Below are positions 1 through 14,868 of a stretch of 64,000 nucleotides of DNA, in pieces. Position 1 is the stretch's first letter. The number at the start of each line of letters is the position of its first letter. The position numbers were made by a program, and so were the translations under genes. This stretch comes from Owenia fusiformis (taxonomy: Eukaryota > Annelida > Polychaeta > Sabellida > Oweniidae): positions 36,192,528 through 36,256,527 of the forward strand of contig CAIIXF020000012.1 of NCBI GenBank assembly GCA_903813345.2, in the 5' to 3' direction. The notes below the pieces were generated by a model. The model did no database searches. It was given only the letters and a program-made list of their open reading frames with translations, and was not told the origin of the DNA.

Positions 1-262
1 CCTTTGAAAAGGGGAGTCCTGTTTGGCTTGGAGTGACTGAAATGCACATAATGAATGTATATGAATGTGAGGTAGTATTGCATCCTTTGAAAAGGGGAGT
101 CCTGTTTGGCTTGGAGTGACTGAAATGCACATAATGAATGTATATGAATGTGAGGTAGTATTGCATCCTTTGAAAAAGGGAGTCTTGTTTGGCTTGGAGT
201 GACTGAAATGCATGTATTAATGAAGGTTATGTAATGTGATATGAGGTACAACTAGAAAAACA
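1..262. repeat. 83-bp tandem repeat, about three copies
   Basis: Units begin at 1, 84 and 167 with CCTTTGAAAAGGGGAGTC. The first two are almost identical. The third diverges after about 50 bases and fades out near 240. The array is cut by the left window edge, so its true copy number is unknown. No open frame is associated with it. Confidence 0.9.
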
Positions 263-299
263 GCAACTCCACGGAGTAGCAAATCCCACCGAACAAAAC

Positions 300-1145
300 A
301 TGTTTTGGTAAATAAAATTTGAGCTAAATCCATCCTCTGGTATTTGAATTATCAAAGATTGTGTTTTTATGAAACATGGTTGCCATTTTGAAATTCAGCT
401 GTCATCTTTAGATTTCTCCTTTAGCAGAGCTCCTATGTCCAAAGGCATCAGCATATACATTTAATCCAAATCCGTCAACTGGTACTTTATCAAAGGTTAC
501 ATTCTTTTATGAAAATGGTGGCCATTTTGAAATTTAGCTGCCATCTTGAAAATCCCTTCTCGAACAGAGCTCAAATGTCCCTAGGCATCAGCATGTAAAA
601 TTTGAACCAAATCCATTCAATGGTATTTGAGCTATCAAAGATAATGTTTTTTTACGAAAAATGGCCGCCATTTTGAAATATGGTGGCCATCTTGAAAATG
701 TCTTCTTGAGCAAGGCTCCTTTGTACCCAGGCAACAGCATATAAAATTTGATCCAAATCCATTCTATGGTACTTGAGTTATCAAAGATAACGTTTTATTA
801 CAAAAAATGGCCGCCATTTTGAAATATGGTGGCCATCTTGAAAATGTCTTCTTCAGCAAGGCTCCTTTGTACCTGGGCAACAGCATATAAAATTTGAACC
901 AAATCCATCCAGTAGTATTTGAGAAATCAGAGATTACATTTTTTCCGAAAAATGGCCGCCATTTTGAATTTAGTGGCCATATTGAAAATTCCTTCTCGAG
1001 CAGAGGTCCTACACCCATAAGGCATAAGCCTATAAAATTTGAATGAAATCCGTCAACGGGTATTTGAGTTATTGCCCGGACACACGAACGGACGGACGGA
1101 CGGACGGCTTTTCTATATCCCCCTCGAACTTCGTTCGGTGGGATA
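300..1145 (-). repeat. GGCCGCCAT-type dispersed element, minus orientation
   Basis: This is a degenerate tandem array of roughly 150-bp units, each carrying AAAATGGCCGCCATTTTGAA and a phrase like ATTTGAGTTATCAAAG. It ends in a (CGGA)n tract (about 1086-1107) and a hairpin at 1116-1145: outer arms TATCC/GGATA and inner arms CGAAC/GTTCG around a three-base loop. The same order, inverted, occurs at 60481-61990, so the two form one repeat family in opposite orientation. I see no transposase, and the 84-residue frame at 764-1018 is a by-product of the repeat. Confidence 0.75.
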
Positions 1146-1208
1146 ATTATCGTAATAGTGATGTGATACCATATGTTTATGTATCAGTTTAAACTTGGTT
1201 AAGATTAC

Positions 1209-1260
1209 CTGAAATTTTATCATCTTCAGCGTTAGTTGTGAACCCTGTAGCTTGACTCTT
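1209..1260 (-). CDS. possible further CCDC157 exon
   Basis: On the minus strand, 1260-1209 is bounded by an AG after a pyrimidine-rich stretch and by a good donor, CAG|GTAATC. It would continue in phase 0 from the exon ending at 1373, adding 17 codons plus one base. The peptide is too short to recognise and I saw no homology that confirms it. The remaining 3' exons of the gene would lie beyond the left edge or are not visible. Confidence 0.3.
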
Positions 1261-1372
1261 CTTAACATGTACAACAGCCCACAACCAAAAATCACAATTT
1301 ATCTCTCACTTCTTTACATCCTATAATCTAAAACCAATGAGAGGGATAACTTAATAACAAACAACTTCCCAC

Positions 1373-4084
<2,712 letters not shown>

Positions 4085-4149
4085 TCAAGTTGACTTCTAA
4101 ATTTTTTTTTCTCTTAGAATTAAGCATCTTCATAAAGTTGCACCAATTC

Positions 4150-4440
4150 TCACACGCAGATCCAGGATTTCGCGCAAGAGGGGGCGCTAATATATCCAAA
4201 ATATGTATGAGAATGAATGTTGAATGTACGCTTTGGGGGTGCATCCAAAAAATAGAGTGGAATTAGAGGAAATCTGAGCATTTTCCCACAATTTAAAATG
4301 TAAATAACTTCATGAAAAAGACTTCTTTTAATTTGAGACAAGTTTTAATTTATTTTCTGGATACATTTTTTTAGAAAAATTTGAAAATTTTTAGAGGGGG
4401 CCCGCGCCCACGGTGCCACCCCCTAGATCCGCTAGTGATT
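4150..4440. mobile_element. short non-autonomous element ending in GATCC-type termini
   Basis: The left side reads GCAGATCCAGGATTTCGCGC and the right side CCCCCTAGATCCGCTAGTG. Together they form an approximate inverted repeat around a G-rich and C-rich body. The pattern resembles the GGATCCAGG-type MITEs seen with poly-G/poly-C elsewhere in this window. No target duplication is clear. It sits just upstream of the CCDC157 start. Confidence 0.4.
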
Positions 4441-5467
4441 CTGCAAGTAAGTGTCAAAGTTACCCCATTTCTCTTGTCGACATTACACCCAAAAGGCACA
4501 GCTTTCTACACTGTTCAATCCAAGTTCTATAAAATTTTGAATTTTCTGAATCCCTCATTCTCTCTCTCACACAGTCTCAGATTCTGACACCTGAGTCATA
4601 ATCAAGAATCTGACTGACAGACAGTAGTAGATCTATATTCTGGTGTAGCCTTAGCAAGTTAGTCTAGATTCAGATATCTACAGTAGCCTAGGCTGTGTTA
4701 TTTAAATGTAACTTGCCTAGGTATCCATTTATTGGTCACTTTCATCGATAAATCAGCAATATATCTGTGAAAAAAATTGTCGTCAGGAAAGCTTGAAAAA
4801 TTCTTTGATTTATCTAGAGTACAAACTATATGGAAATTTTAATACGAAAATATAATAATTATGCCAATTAAAGCCCAAAATTTTTTTTTATTAAAAACAT
4901 CTTTTAAAAATCTTTATTTTCAACTTTTATTAAATAAAAATTATAGCAAATTTTAGTATATTTTAATTTGTTTCGTTTTTTTAGTTCTTCAAATAGTCTG
5001 ACATTGATCTCTACGAGATCTCGAGCAGTTGTCAAATCAAATCTCGCAACACTAGGAAAAGAAGAATTTTTGTATTTTCTTCAATTTTAGCCTTGTAATA
5101 GACTGAAAGAATGAAATATGAGCAATAGCAATACAGTGAATTTGTTTATTAATTCATAATGTGTGAGATTTATAAATTTTAGTCAGACTGTTTACCTGAG
5201 AACAGCTGTAAACATTTGTTTACATTTCCTACACTCAGTCAATTCAACTCCAGTCCAAGTGCAACTGAACTTCTTACATGTGCAATACTTCAGTCGAGTC
5301 TGGAAGTGTGAATATAAATCAACTGTATACGACAAAATATCAAAGACTTACATAAATACCGACTGATTCGGATCTACTATACTATAACTATAGGCCTAGT
5401 GATCATCCTGTCATCTCTGGGAATAAGAAATGGTGAGTCTAAATTTTATGTATAAGGACTAAAACAT
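4441..5467. other. upstream flank of CCDC157, no gene recognised
   Basis: AT-rich sequence with no recognisable coding region. It should contain the CCDC157 promoter, since transcription runs leftwards from here. A donor-like AAATG|GTGAGT on the plus strand at about 5432 could end a first exon of a divergent transcript. I found no matching coding exon downstream. Confidence 0.4.
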
Positions 5468-7140
5468 TCACGGTGTGCTCCTCGCCTCATCACATTGAGG
5501 AAAAAGGCAATAGGGGAGAAATCTTGATGTATGCAATTGGGACAGAATATTACTCACTCTTACAGTACTGTCAACCCCCAAAGATTTTCTCACGGGACAG
5601 ATTTTTAGACCCAGTTCCATTTGAGGGATTTGCGTGATTGCGCTAAAAGGTAAAACTTTGATCAAATTCGTGGGATTTCGCGGGACCATTCGAGGGACAA
5701 ACACGCTACAATTAACAGGGTAACCACCAAAGACTTCAGAGAGGGATAATTTTTCTAGACAAAGTGCCCTAAATTCGCGGGATTTTGCGGGACATCCATC
5801 TTTTGCGGGATGTCGCAGGACATTCAAAGGATTTTTAATGTAAAAGTACTCTTGAATCAAACTTTCAGATACTGATTTATCAAATATAATGCACTTAACT
5901 TAAGTAAACGTCAACACAATTCCACACAATACGCATAGAACTATTATTAAACTATCAAAAACCACGCTTTAGGTGTGAGTACCGTAATCCGACACGAAAT
6001 TCAAAAATTCTTGTGAATACTTTGCACTTATGGCGTTCGTGACCAACTATGAAACATTTACCCCCATAGTGTTATATATCACACTCCCCCCAGTTTTCTG
6101 CAAGTTAAAATGCTAAATTCTGCAAGTGAAATTAGTGAATTCTGCAAAGGGAAAAGGCTAATTCTGCAGAAATTCCGCGGAAAATATCGTGATAGATATA
6201 ATTAAAACGGGAAAATTTCATGATAGTTACATAGGCAGTCACTACGTCACTACTCAATACATGCTGCCATCTAGCGACAGAAATCAAATGACGAAGTTTA
6301 AAACTTTCACTTCGCATAATTTGGTAATTTTTGGGTTATTTCTACAAGGGATTTGACTGAAAACGTGTGAAATTGTTGGGGAAATTGTTACAGGTAAGAC
6401 TGACTATTCAAACTTTTGGAAAATATATCGATTCCGCGGAAAATTCCGCGGAGATTGACCAAAAAAGTTGATTCTGCAATTCCGCGGGCAAAGGCAAATT
6501 CCGTCCGCGCTCTGCAAACACGGAATCCTGGGGGCAGTGATATCAAAATGTACCTATTCGTATAGGGGTTCGATTATTCTACATCAAATTATGGGGAGTC
6601 AGGTTTCTTTTCGAGATATCAGTGTCCATTTATTGGAACTCGCGTTTGCTATCATTTGTTCAGTTCTGAGATGAAGGCCGTGACACGCGTAGTAAAAAGG
6701 CCAATGTTGGAACTTATCGTGACATACATCCCTATTTCCGTAATTAAAATGAAATTTGCACTCTTCCTCTTTATTTTGATACCAAACGGCATGCTAGAAG
6801 CCAACTATGGTGTTATTTGGATCAAAATCATAGTTTTATAAGTGTACTATATGCTCCTTCCAAAAGCAGTCTTCGATGATCTGATGCACTGGGAGTTCGG
6901 CAGCACTTTTCAAATAAGGTAAACTTGACTCCTCAAAAGTGCAAAAAGCTTAGCTTCTTATATCACAATATAATCACAATTATTTAGCCTCGGGGATTGT
7001 TACAATTTTGAAAATTCGCGTAGGTCAAAGCTGTCATTTGCGGGAATTCGCGGGACATTGCGGGACACGCGAATAAGCCAAATTTTGGTCAAATTCGCGG
7101 GATAATCCCGCCATTCGCGGGACACTTGACAGCTCTGCTC
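5468..7140. repeat. TCCCGCGAA-rich dispersed repeat cluster
   Basis: Sequences at 5570-5830 and 6990-7130 share phrases such as ATTCGCGGGACATTGCGGGA in opposite arrangement. The outer borders carry CTGTCAA (about 5570) and TTGACAG (about 7125), which suggests an element with inverted ends that was later interrupted by the MITE at 6082-6539. The 130-residue minus-strand frame at 5468-5860 lies in this repeat and has no recognisable domain. Confidence 0.4.
6082..6539. mobile_element. 458-bp MITE with CACTNCCCCCAG termini
   Basis: The left end CACTCCCCCCAG and the reverse complement of the right end, CACTGCCCCCAG, are inverted repeats with one mismatch. Both sides are flanked by ATATCA (6076-6081 and 6540-6545), a plausible 6-bp target duplication. 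The interior repeats ATTCTGCAA and TTCCGCGG phrases in both orientations. It has no coding capacity. The superfamily is unclear. Confidence 0.65.
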
Positions 7141-7439
7141 TTATGTGACAGATTAGACTCTCACTGGTACAATCACCCAATGAAGTATGACCATACAGTG
7201 GACTACGACTTTATACACCGTTACTAACTAAATATGAACAAATTGTATTGATCGGTTAAACAGGCAATTTATGCCTACTTACCGTACTTAAACTTATAAA
7301 CTTATAAACTTATGTGGTGAACTGACGAAAGGTAGCCGAGATATAACGCCCTGATGGCCAAACTTACCGAATGTAAAGAAAAATAGAAGAATGTGGCAAA
7401 AATTGAGAAATTATTTGATTTTTCCACTGACGCGGAGCA

Positions 7440-7745
7440 TGAAAAAATCGATATATAGGTTATTTACTGGGAGGGATTGAATATGGGTTTTATTCCGAGG
7501 GACAATATGATATTGACCGAAGGGTAATATGATATTGACCGAGGGAGCCCAGCGACCGAGTGTCAATATGATATTGCCCAAGGTCAATATCATATAAATA
7601 ACCGGGAAAACCCAAAATAGGTTAATACGTTCCAATACGATTTTTGTCCCGGGGACAATACGATTTTTCCATGTAATACGCTCCAATACGATTTTTTCCC
7701 GGGGACAATACGATTTTTTCATGTAATACGATTCAATACGATTTT
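7440..7745. repeat. local duplications with CAATACGATTTTT and GATATTGACCGA units
   Basis: TATGATATTGACCGA-type units occur several times in both orientations at 7500-7600. The phrase CCCGGGGACAATACGATTTTT then recurs at about 7649 and 7699. Long minus-strand open frames here (7411-7722) follow from the repetition. No domain is recognised. Confidence 0.6.
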
Positions 7746-8078
7746 TATTCCTTCATATTTCCCTGGGAAAACAGTAGTATTATGGAATAAATAAGGATTC
7801 TTTCATGAACCTCATCAGTTCCAAAAATTTATTTATTTCTCAATTTTTGCCACAGTGTACTTCAATTTTTTATTATTACTTTCTTGAGCAAAATAAAAAC
7901 ATACCATTACCAAAATATAATTCCTTATATATTGTATAGGCTAAGACTATGAAGCTTCTGAAACTAAGAATATTCACAAATACAAATTGGGAGTCAGGAC
8001 TAGTATAGATGGCAGTTGAAAATTTTTGAAGTTTATTTTGGATTTTTGAAGCAATTTTACATGTTAATGTACAATTAC

Positions 8079-8411
8079 TCAGATGTGAGTAGGTAGTTAC
8101 CAGTTTCGCCACCAGGTGGCTGATTCGGGGGAATTAACATGGCAGGGTATTACAAAATTCCCTTATAACTTGTGGTTCACTTTTCAAATTACCCTTATGT
8201 ATCTGATAGTTTTACAAGTTAAAATATGTCCAGTAAAAGAAAATATTATCTGCCCAACACAAGAAAAGACATTTCACTTTTTGTGGTTTTACAACATGGG
8301 GTCTATGGGGAATCTCCCCAACCTAGAAGTCACATTTTCAAAGAAAATTAAATTTTCAAAGTTGATAAACTCTTTTCAAAACCATATTTTTAAGTGTAAT
8401 CTTACATGTAC
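8079..8411 (+). repeat. dispersed repeat, copy A (inverted copy at 56063-56411)
   Basis: This about 330-bp stretch begins GTAGGTAGTTACCAGTTTCG and includes CACCAGGTGGCTGATTCG and ACAACATGGGGTCTATGGGG. The reverse complement of 56063-56411 carries the same sequence in the same order with moderate divergence. It has no coding capacity that I recognise. Confidence 0.8.
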
Positions 8412-8665
8412 CAAAAATAAATAAATTATACATAGTATTACATACCTAGCATAGCATTTGATAGAAGTCAATAGGAAATGTAAGCGAGCTATATCAACCG
8501 ATATTGCCTGATTACCCCAATATAGCCCCGTTACCTCGTTTGACATTAGATCCTTTAATAACAATGACAATATCATGACGTCATCGATCAAATTCTATCC
8601 GCATTCAGATGTGTGACGTCATTAATACAAAGTAGCTATGGGAATAAAGGTATGCAATACATCAG

Positions 8666-8775
8666 TTATGTCACTATGACGTGAAATATGACTTCGTTAT
8701 TGCCAAAATATAGAGCCTACCAAGGTCGGCCTATATTTGGAAAACTCAGGCATATTTCACGTCATAGTGACATAA
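8666..8775. repeat. perfect 25-bp inverted repeat with 60-bp loop
   Basis: The arm at 8666-8690 (TTATGTCACTATGACGTGAA and onward) is the exact reverse complement of the arm at 8751-8775. The loop also pairs partly (CCAAAATATAG against CTATATTTGG). Each arm carries GACGT, and further TGACGTCA-like sites lie at 8575 and 8615. It may be the core of a small fold-back element. Confidence 0.85.
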
Positions 8776-9628
8776 CCTCTAAGTATCCCACCCCAGGATT
8801 CCACCTCATAGATTACAATGAGCTTACACTAACCGAATAGGGGTGCTATCATAGGTACATGTACTACTATACAGCAGGGTTAAATTGCTTATTTACAAAA
8901 CATTTTAACAAAAAGCTTAGTAAGGAAGGAATTTGTGACTGTAACGTTTTTTATCAAAATTCTTCATCAAAGAGGGATGTTGCTAGGAAAGCACAATCAA
9001 GACCCCAGAGACTTTTTTGCGTGTTAAGTCTCACTAACCATGTATTCGCCTTTCTACTTACCAACGAGAAAGCCCCAAATCCACTGCTTTATGTGCTAAT
9101 TTTGCTTATGTGCTATCATGCATTGTTTTAAATATGCAATTTGCTCTACACATGTAGTTAATTAGCTAGAGTATTTTGTACATTCTGATTTATCAGTCTC
9201 TTTATCTAAAGCTTATATATTCTAAGAGATAGAAGAGACTGTGCCAAAATGTAATGTACATGATCTTTAGATTCTACTGGGCAATTCACAAAGCACTAAA
9301 AGAACTTTTTCTTAAATTTTTTATTTTTTATAATCACATATACAATAATTCAAATAATTAGGTTAAACATTATTATTTGATTTGCACTTTAAAGTTAGAC
9401 TCATTTATACACACTGTATGTAACTAGATAGACAGATATAGATAAACAGAATAAAAAAGCTGAATTTGTTATTTCTAAAACTTTTAATACTTTTACTAGT
9501 TTCATCATGGAAATACTATTAAGGAGCATATAATTAGATGTTCGTGATAAAACAATTATGAATCACAGTGAGTTTTTCAGTAACATCTAACTGTTTTAAT
9601 GTTTTTGTAAAATGACAGTCATCAGGTC
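8776..9628. other. downstream flank of the sulfotransferase gene
   Basis: No gene is recognised. The sequence is AT-rich. A 90-residue plus-strand frame (8859-9131) has no domain I know. The 3' untranslated region of the minus-strand sulfotransferase should start at 9628 and run leftwards. Confidence 0.4.
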
Positions 9629-12600
9629 TCAAGAGTCTAACATGTTGTCATAGACAAATGGGATTCCCTTCATTCTTTCCTTGTAGACTTTATTAAACAT
9701 CTCATTCTGTGCCACAGTAAAGTGTTCTTTCCATGCACCAACAACCCCTGAAATAAATATCAAATGCTTGGATCAGATATCATTAGAATGTTATTGGTTT
9801 GAATATGTTATTTAGAATCTGAATGCTCAAATATGACATTTTTTAGGCTGTCGTGAGTAGGGTGGGTGAAAAAATGTTGATGAAAATCTTAACAACTTTA
9901 TGTTGTTCAAAATTTTCACTGTTTTCATATATGAACTTACATAATGGAGAAAATGTTTGTAGTAAACATCAATATAGTCTGTTAGTCTCACCTATTATGC
10001 ATTCCCTCACCTATTGTGTATTTGCTATGCCCCCAACCCAGTAACCAATCTTCATTCACTTTTTATTTGAGAAAAGGAAAGATCATTATTAGTGTTGGCC
10101 TCATGTTGTTGATAATCCTAATACTTTCAAACCTTTTCTGAACATCCCATCTGCTCCATTTCCATTTCTTGCATAGGCGTCATATTCTTTATTGCGAGAT
10201 TGCATGACTTCAATCTTCGTTTCATCAACCATTTTCTTGTAAACTTCTTCACTCCAGCTTACGCCTATATATTTAGCTATCTTCTTTATGGTACCAAGTG
10301 TATCCTAAAATGGACATATCCATCAATTAAACTATTAAAATTGATTTGATTGATTGATCTAAGTAGTAAAAATATTTCATGGGTTCTGTATTCAAAATAG
10401 CTACCATCTTTTAAAAAGAAAACATAATTTTTGATATACCAGTCGTGGGATTTGATCCAAATTTTAGAGGCTAAGGTTTTTTTGGATAGGACAAGCAATT
10501 TCAAATAATGGTGCTCTATTCAAAATGGCTGCCACTTTTGAAATGTTGAAAATAATAATGTGATTTAATAAATACAAGGTGGGTCAAATAATGTTCTGTA
10601 CTCATTCTGTAAGAATATAATAAGGTAAATTCTTTTAACCCATCCTGTATGTTTTGTTCAGTAGGTCCAAGGTGTTGCTGTCAAACCGTCTGAAGGATTC
10701 ATCTGAAATTTTCAGAGATGTTTCTACCTACACAGCTACTAGAATTCTGCACTACAAAATTCGAAATTCTGCAAGCAAAAACCAAAATTCTGCAAGCAAA
10801 AATGTGAAATTCTGCAAAAATTCTGCATTTTATCGCGGCATTTTTCACAGCATTTTTGTCAAAATAGTGTGAAAATCAATACAAAACTGCCATATTTTTG
10901 TCATCAAAATGTCTCTTCAGATCAATGAAGGTTTTGAAGAATGTTTCTTTGTTATTTTAGTGATAACTTCCATTAAATTTGATATAATATTGATAAGGAG
11001 AGATATTAAGATATTTATTTGCATCTATGAAATCAATTGACAAAAGATAGATGAGAGGGGTCTGGATGTAAATATAGATGGCATGTGTAAAGACTGATTC
11101 ACTACAATAAGATTCAAAAGGTGGCAGCAGTAGTTGCACTAACAGATGAAAAACTAAATTTTAAACTAAAATTCAATATTCGCAACATTTTGCAAAATTA
11201 CAAATTCTACATTTTTTCTGCTGCGGCGCAGAAAAATGGAATTCTAGTACTATGAAAGTTTAGAACAAATATTAGTTTTGGGGCATTCTGGATAATGTTA
11301 ACATGTCACTTTTGGATTTCCCATTCTGAAATCTTGTCCATCGAGGCTTGTCTACAGGTTTCCAGCCAAATCATTTCAGGGATACATCTGACATTTTTAA
11401 GGGAGGTGACTACATATGAATGTTTAAAATTGATTGTTTTTGGCTATACTGGATAAATGTAAACAACCATTTTGGATTTTCTGTTCTAAAATCGTGTCTG
11501 TCAAGGCTTGGCTAAACCGTTTCATGGATTCATGTGAAATCTTTGGGGATGTTTTTACATTATGAAAGTTTACAACTGAATTGAATATTCTAATATTTTA
11601 ATTAGATTCATGATACGATACTCACATTTTTGGTTTCTTCATAAGTGAGGAACAGCATATCGACAGTTTCTGCTAGTTTCTTGTATTCTTGTACATGCTT
11701 GAAGCAATCATTCCATGCCACTGTAAATATAGGATGATAGTCACTTGTACATGTTTGAAGCAATCATTCCGTGCCATTGTAAATATACAATCATAGTCAC
11801 TTGTACATGCTTGAACAAGTACAGTATTATATATAACTCGTTCCCTTCAGTCGCTCGTGAATATATATCATATACTCACTTGAGTATAATCATGATATAC
11901 AGGATCAACCATTATATAACTTCATAATATATTATTTTGTGTAGATTCAACAAAATCTATCATGGAGCCCTTTTAGTGAGACATTCTGTGACTCACATCT
12001 GTCAGTCTGGGTTAAAGGGGTCAATTCCGTAACAATTCAACAAAGGGAAACAATTCTGTAAAATCTCCGTGTTTTACCTTCTCCTCTAAGCCACATAGGC
12101 AGGTAACCTTCCCACGTGCCGTTATATCCATAAAGAAGTGCCGCTGAATGATGTTTGTATAAACTGTATGCAGTGTCTTTGGGATGACGCACAAGGTTGA
12201 TCACCTTGCACTTGCTGGAATATTAATAAATAATATTAATTATTATACTGAACATTACTCGCATAGAAAACATCATCTGAAGTTCAGAGATCAAACGAAG
12301 TGAATTACCACTTTTCACAAAGTGTATGTTTTTAAATAACTCTAGGACTAAAAGATGGCGTATTGTTGAAAATCCTATCAAAAATGAATGGAAAATTAAT
12401 GCAAACAACAATGCCATCTTTCTATGGCATCGCTAAAAATTAACATCTATAAATTGATAGATCAAAAATATTTTTCATGATCTACTGTCAACTCTGATGT
12501 GGTCTGTTTGAGCTGTTTTTGGTGTCAAATGAAAGATCAGGTACTTATTAATCCATTGGAAATACTATGAAGATCAAAAGTGAGACTTCATTTACGCACT

Positions 12601-14100
12601 TTGTCCCTTTAAGGCCAAAATGACAATATCACAAAAAGTCACTGAAATGGTGCTGATGGGGATTATAACAGTTCAAACATAATTTGACATTGAAACAGCA
12701 CCAAATCATAGTGGCAGTACTCATAGATATAATATACTGAGGTATTATTAGAAAAATATTTTAAAGTTGTTTGTTTCGGGAGATAGCGAAACCTTTCAAG
12801 TGGTAAATCAGAGGATACCTTTAGTATAATGCAGTTTTGTCACTGAACTGCAGAATGCAAGAGAATAAAGGGATTAAGTGAATCATTCCACAAAATAATG
12901 TCACCATCAAAATATTTTTGAAGAAGTAAAACCAAGAGCAAAGGCTCAAAACAGCTGCCTGACTGCCTTTCACTCTTGGCAATGACCTTGGAAAACTGGT
13001 TGCTGAAGGGCAATGGACTGAATGCCAATATGTTAAAGTGCTCAACCTTTATCATGAACCCTGGTCCTAACTTCGTGCACAGACATTGATCTCACAATCA
13101 TGTTGAGAAATTGTCTTACTTCCATACTGTCTTTGGGATTGAACTTGGCAGCTGATGTGTTCTGATGATTCTAGGGGAAGGCACAGAACTTATGACATCA
13201 TGTGGCACTAACTCAGGCATACAGAACTCCTCCATACCCTTAGAGGCCTCCTGTAGGTCATGTGTCAGCCTGTATACAATATTCCATATCCAATGTTGAC
13301 CTTTGTAAATACAGAGAATGATGCAAGTTAATACCGTACCATTTCTTGAAACCATCTTTAATTATGATTCATAGTATTGTCCTCTACATAGATGTTAATG
13401 TTTCTCAAAAATTGACAAGGTGGTCCAGGAAATGCAATTTGGAAAATTAAAAAAAATAGTAGAACAGAAATTGTAATTTGTGACAATGTTTTCACCTTCA
13501 TTAGAGGAATGTGAATATGTGTTTATGTATCACGCTACTCATATTCAGCTGAGTGCCTACCAGGCATGCAGTTTCAAACACTGACAAACTGCGCGCCTTA
13601 CTAGTATTTCAAAATGGAAGGCAGGGAGGACATAACTCCAGGTGTAAATCAGTTATCTCATTCATCATTTTCCGTTTATTCAGCCATATTTTATTGTAAA
13701 AGTCCCCTTGGCTTTTATGTTTGTAACTCCAAAGTGCATTTTGCCTCACTGATTTAAAGGAAAATAATAATCTATGAATTTTCAACAAAAAAAGTTTAAG
13801 GTAATGTCTAATGTAAATCTATAAGAACATTGCTTCATTAGATTTTTGACCTGCACCCTTATAATCAAATAATTTCCTACCAGAACGTGGATATGAAAGG
13901 ATCCATATGTCATCAGCCCTGACTTCAAAATCTTTCATCTCATCATGAACTGTTGGTCTGATATACTGTGGATAAGTGAATCCATCTACTATGTTCACAG
14001 GGAATGCTTCTCCCAGATCATCCTTTATGATTGTAGGTGTTCCTTTAGTCACAACGATATTATCAAATATTCCTCCAACTGCATAGTTTGTTTCTGCCAT
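9629..14100 (-). CDS. cytosolic sulfotransferase (SULT family), six exons, complete
   Basis: Six exons join in phase with GT-AG borders: 14100-13881, 13300-13120, 12214-12078, 11720-11626, 10304-10133 and 9747-9629, giving 307 codons plus TGA. The family transfers sulfonate from PAPS to small hydroxyl or amine acceptors in the cytosol. Visible signatures are the 5'-phosphosulfate loop SYPRSG (69-74; the usual K is R here), the catalytic His in RTHQLP (about 122), the 3'-phosphate residues Arg143 and Ser151 in [10 protein letters not shown], and the C-terminal RKGVVGAWK (267-275), matching GxxGxxK. No signal peptide or membrane segment is seen. The length is normal for SULTs (280-350). The acceptor substrate cannot be predicted. 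A palindromic minisatellite lies about 150 bp upstream of the ATG and a truncated paralogue follows. The minus-strand ORF at 13120-13355 is exon 2 plus intron. Confidence 0.93.
10738..11249. mobile_element. about 0.5-kb MITE in a sulfotransferase intron
   Basis: It ends in CTAGAATTC and GAATTCTAG, each next to TA, which fits a TA target duplication (10737-10738 and 11248-11249). Subterminal AAATTCTGCAAGC-type units are repeated at the left end and mirrored loosely at the right end (TTTTGCAAAATTACAAATTC). It has no transposase and sits between sulfotransferase exons 4 and 5. Confidence 0.6.
12420..13115. other. sulfotransferase intron 2, no other feature
   Basis: Intronic sequence between exons 2 and 3. 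Two overlapping minus-strand frames (12821-13055) are open by chance and show no domain. No repeat with clear ends was found. Confidence 0.4.
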
Positions 14101-14224
14101 GACCTCCCTGCTCTCCGTCCTCTATCAAGTTCAGTTATAAAGTGCAGTGATATATTTTGACCAACTGACTATTAATTGTGTCAGTCTGTCCTACATATAG
14201 GTAGTTGGCCCTCTTGCAGTTTTC

Positions 14225-14868
14225 ATTAAAGGTGCAATATACCCAAATATTTTCTCTGTTAAAGGTGTATAGTACTATACCCAAACATATTCTCTGTTAA
14301 AGGTATATAGTACTATACCCAAACACATTCTCTGTTAAAGGTGTATAGTACTATACCCAAACATATTCTCTGTTAAAGGTGTATAGTACTATACCCAAAC
14401 ATTTTCTCTGTTAAAGGTATATAGTACTATACCCAAACATTTTCTCTGTTAAAGGTATATAGTACTATACCCAAACACATTCTCTGTTAAAGGTGTATAG
14501 TACTATACCCAAACATTTTCTCTGTTAAAGGTATATAGTACTATACCCAAACATTTTCTCTGTTAAAGGTGTGTAGTACTATACCCAAACATTTTCTCTG
14601 TTAAAGGTGTGTAGTACTATACCCAAACATATTCTCTGTTAAAGGTATATAGTACTATACCCAAACATTTTCTCTGTTAAAGGTGTGTAGTACTATACCC
14701 AAACATATTCTCTGTTAAAGGTATATAGTACTATACCAAAACATTTTCTCTGTTAAAGGTGTGTAGTACTATACCCAAACATTTTCTCTGTTAAAGGTGT
14801 GTAGTACTATACCCAAACATTTTCTCTGTTAAAGGTGTGTAGTACTATACCCAAACATTTTCTCTGTT
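14225..14868. repeat. 38-bp palindromic minisatellite
   Basis: TCTCTGTT recurs at exactly 38-bp steps from 14253 to 14861: sixteen full units without a single length change, after a degenerate half unit. Each unit contains GTATAGTACTATAC or a one-base variant, a perfect 14-bp palindrome. Units differ only by substitutions (GTGTAT, GTATAT or GTGTGT; CATATT, CATTTT or CACATT). It lies about 150 bp upstream of the sulfotransferase ATG. Confidence 0.97.

Noticed and set aside
5160-5432. Divergent first exon on the plus strand ending AAATG|GTGAGT
   Set aside because: Only a donor-like site; no acceptor or coding exon downstream could be linked to it.
6540-6600. GGGGTTCGATTATT considered as a tRNA B box
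   Set aside because: No matching A box, acceptor stem or cloverleaf could be drawn around it.
14253-14868. CRISPR-like regular array
   Set aside because: Units are contiguous with no unique spacers and the genome is eukaryotic; it is a minisatellite.
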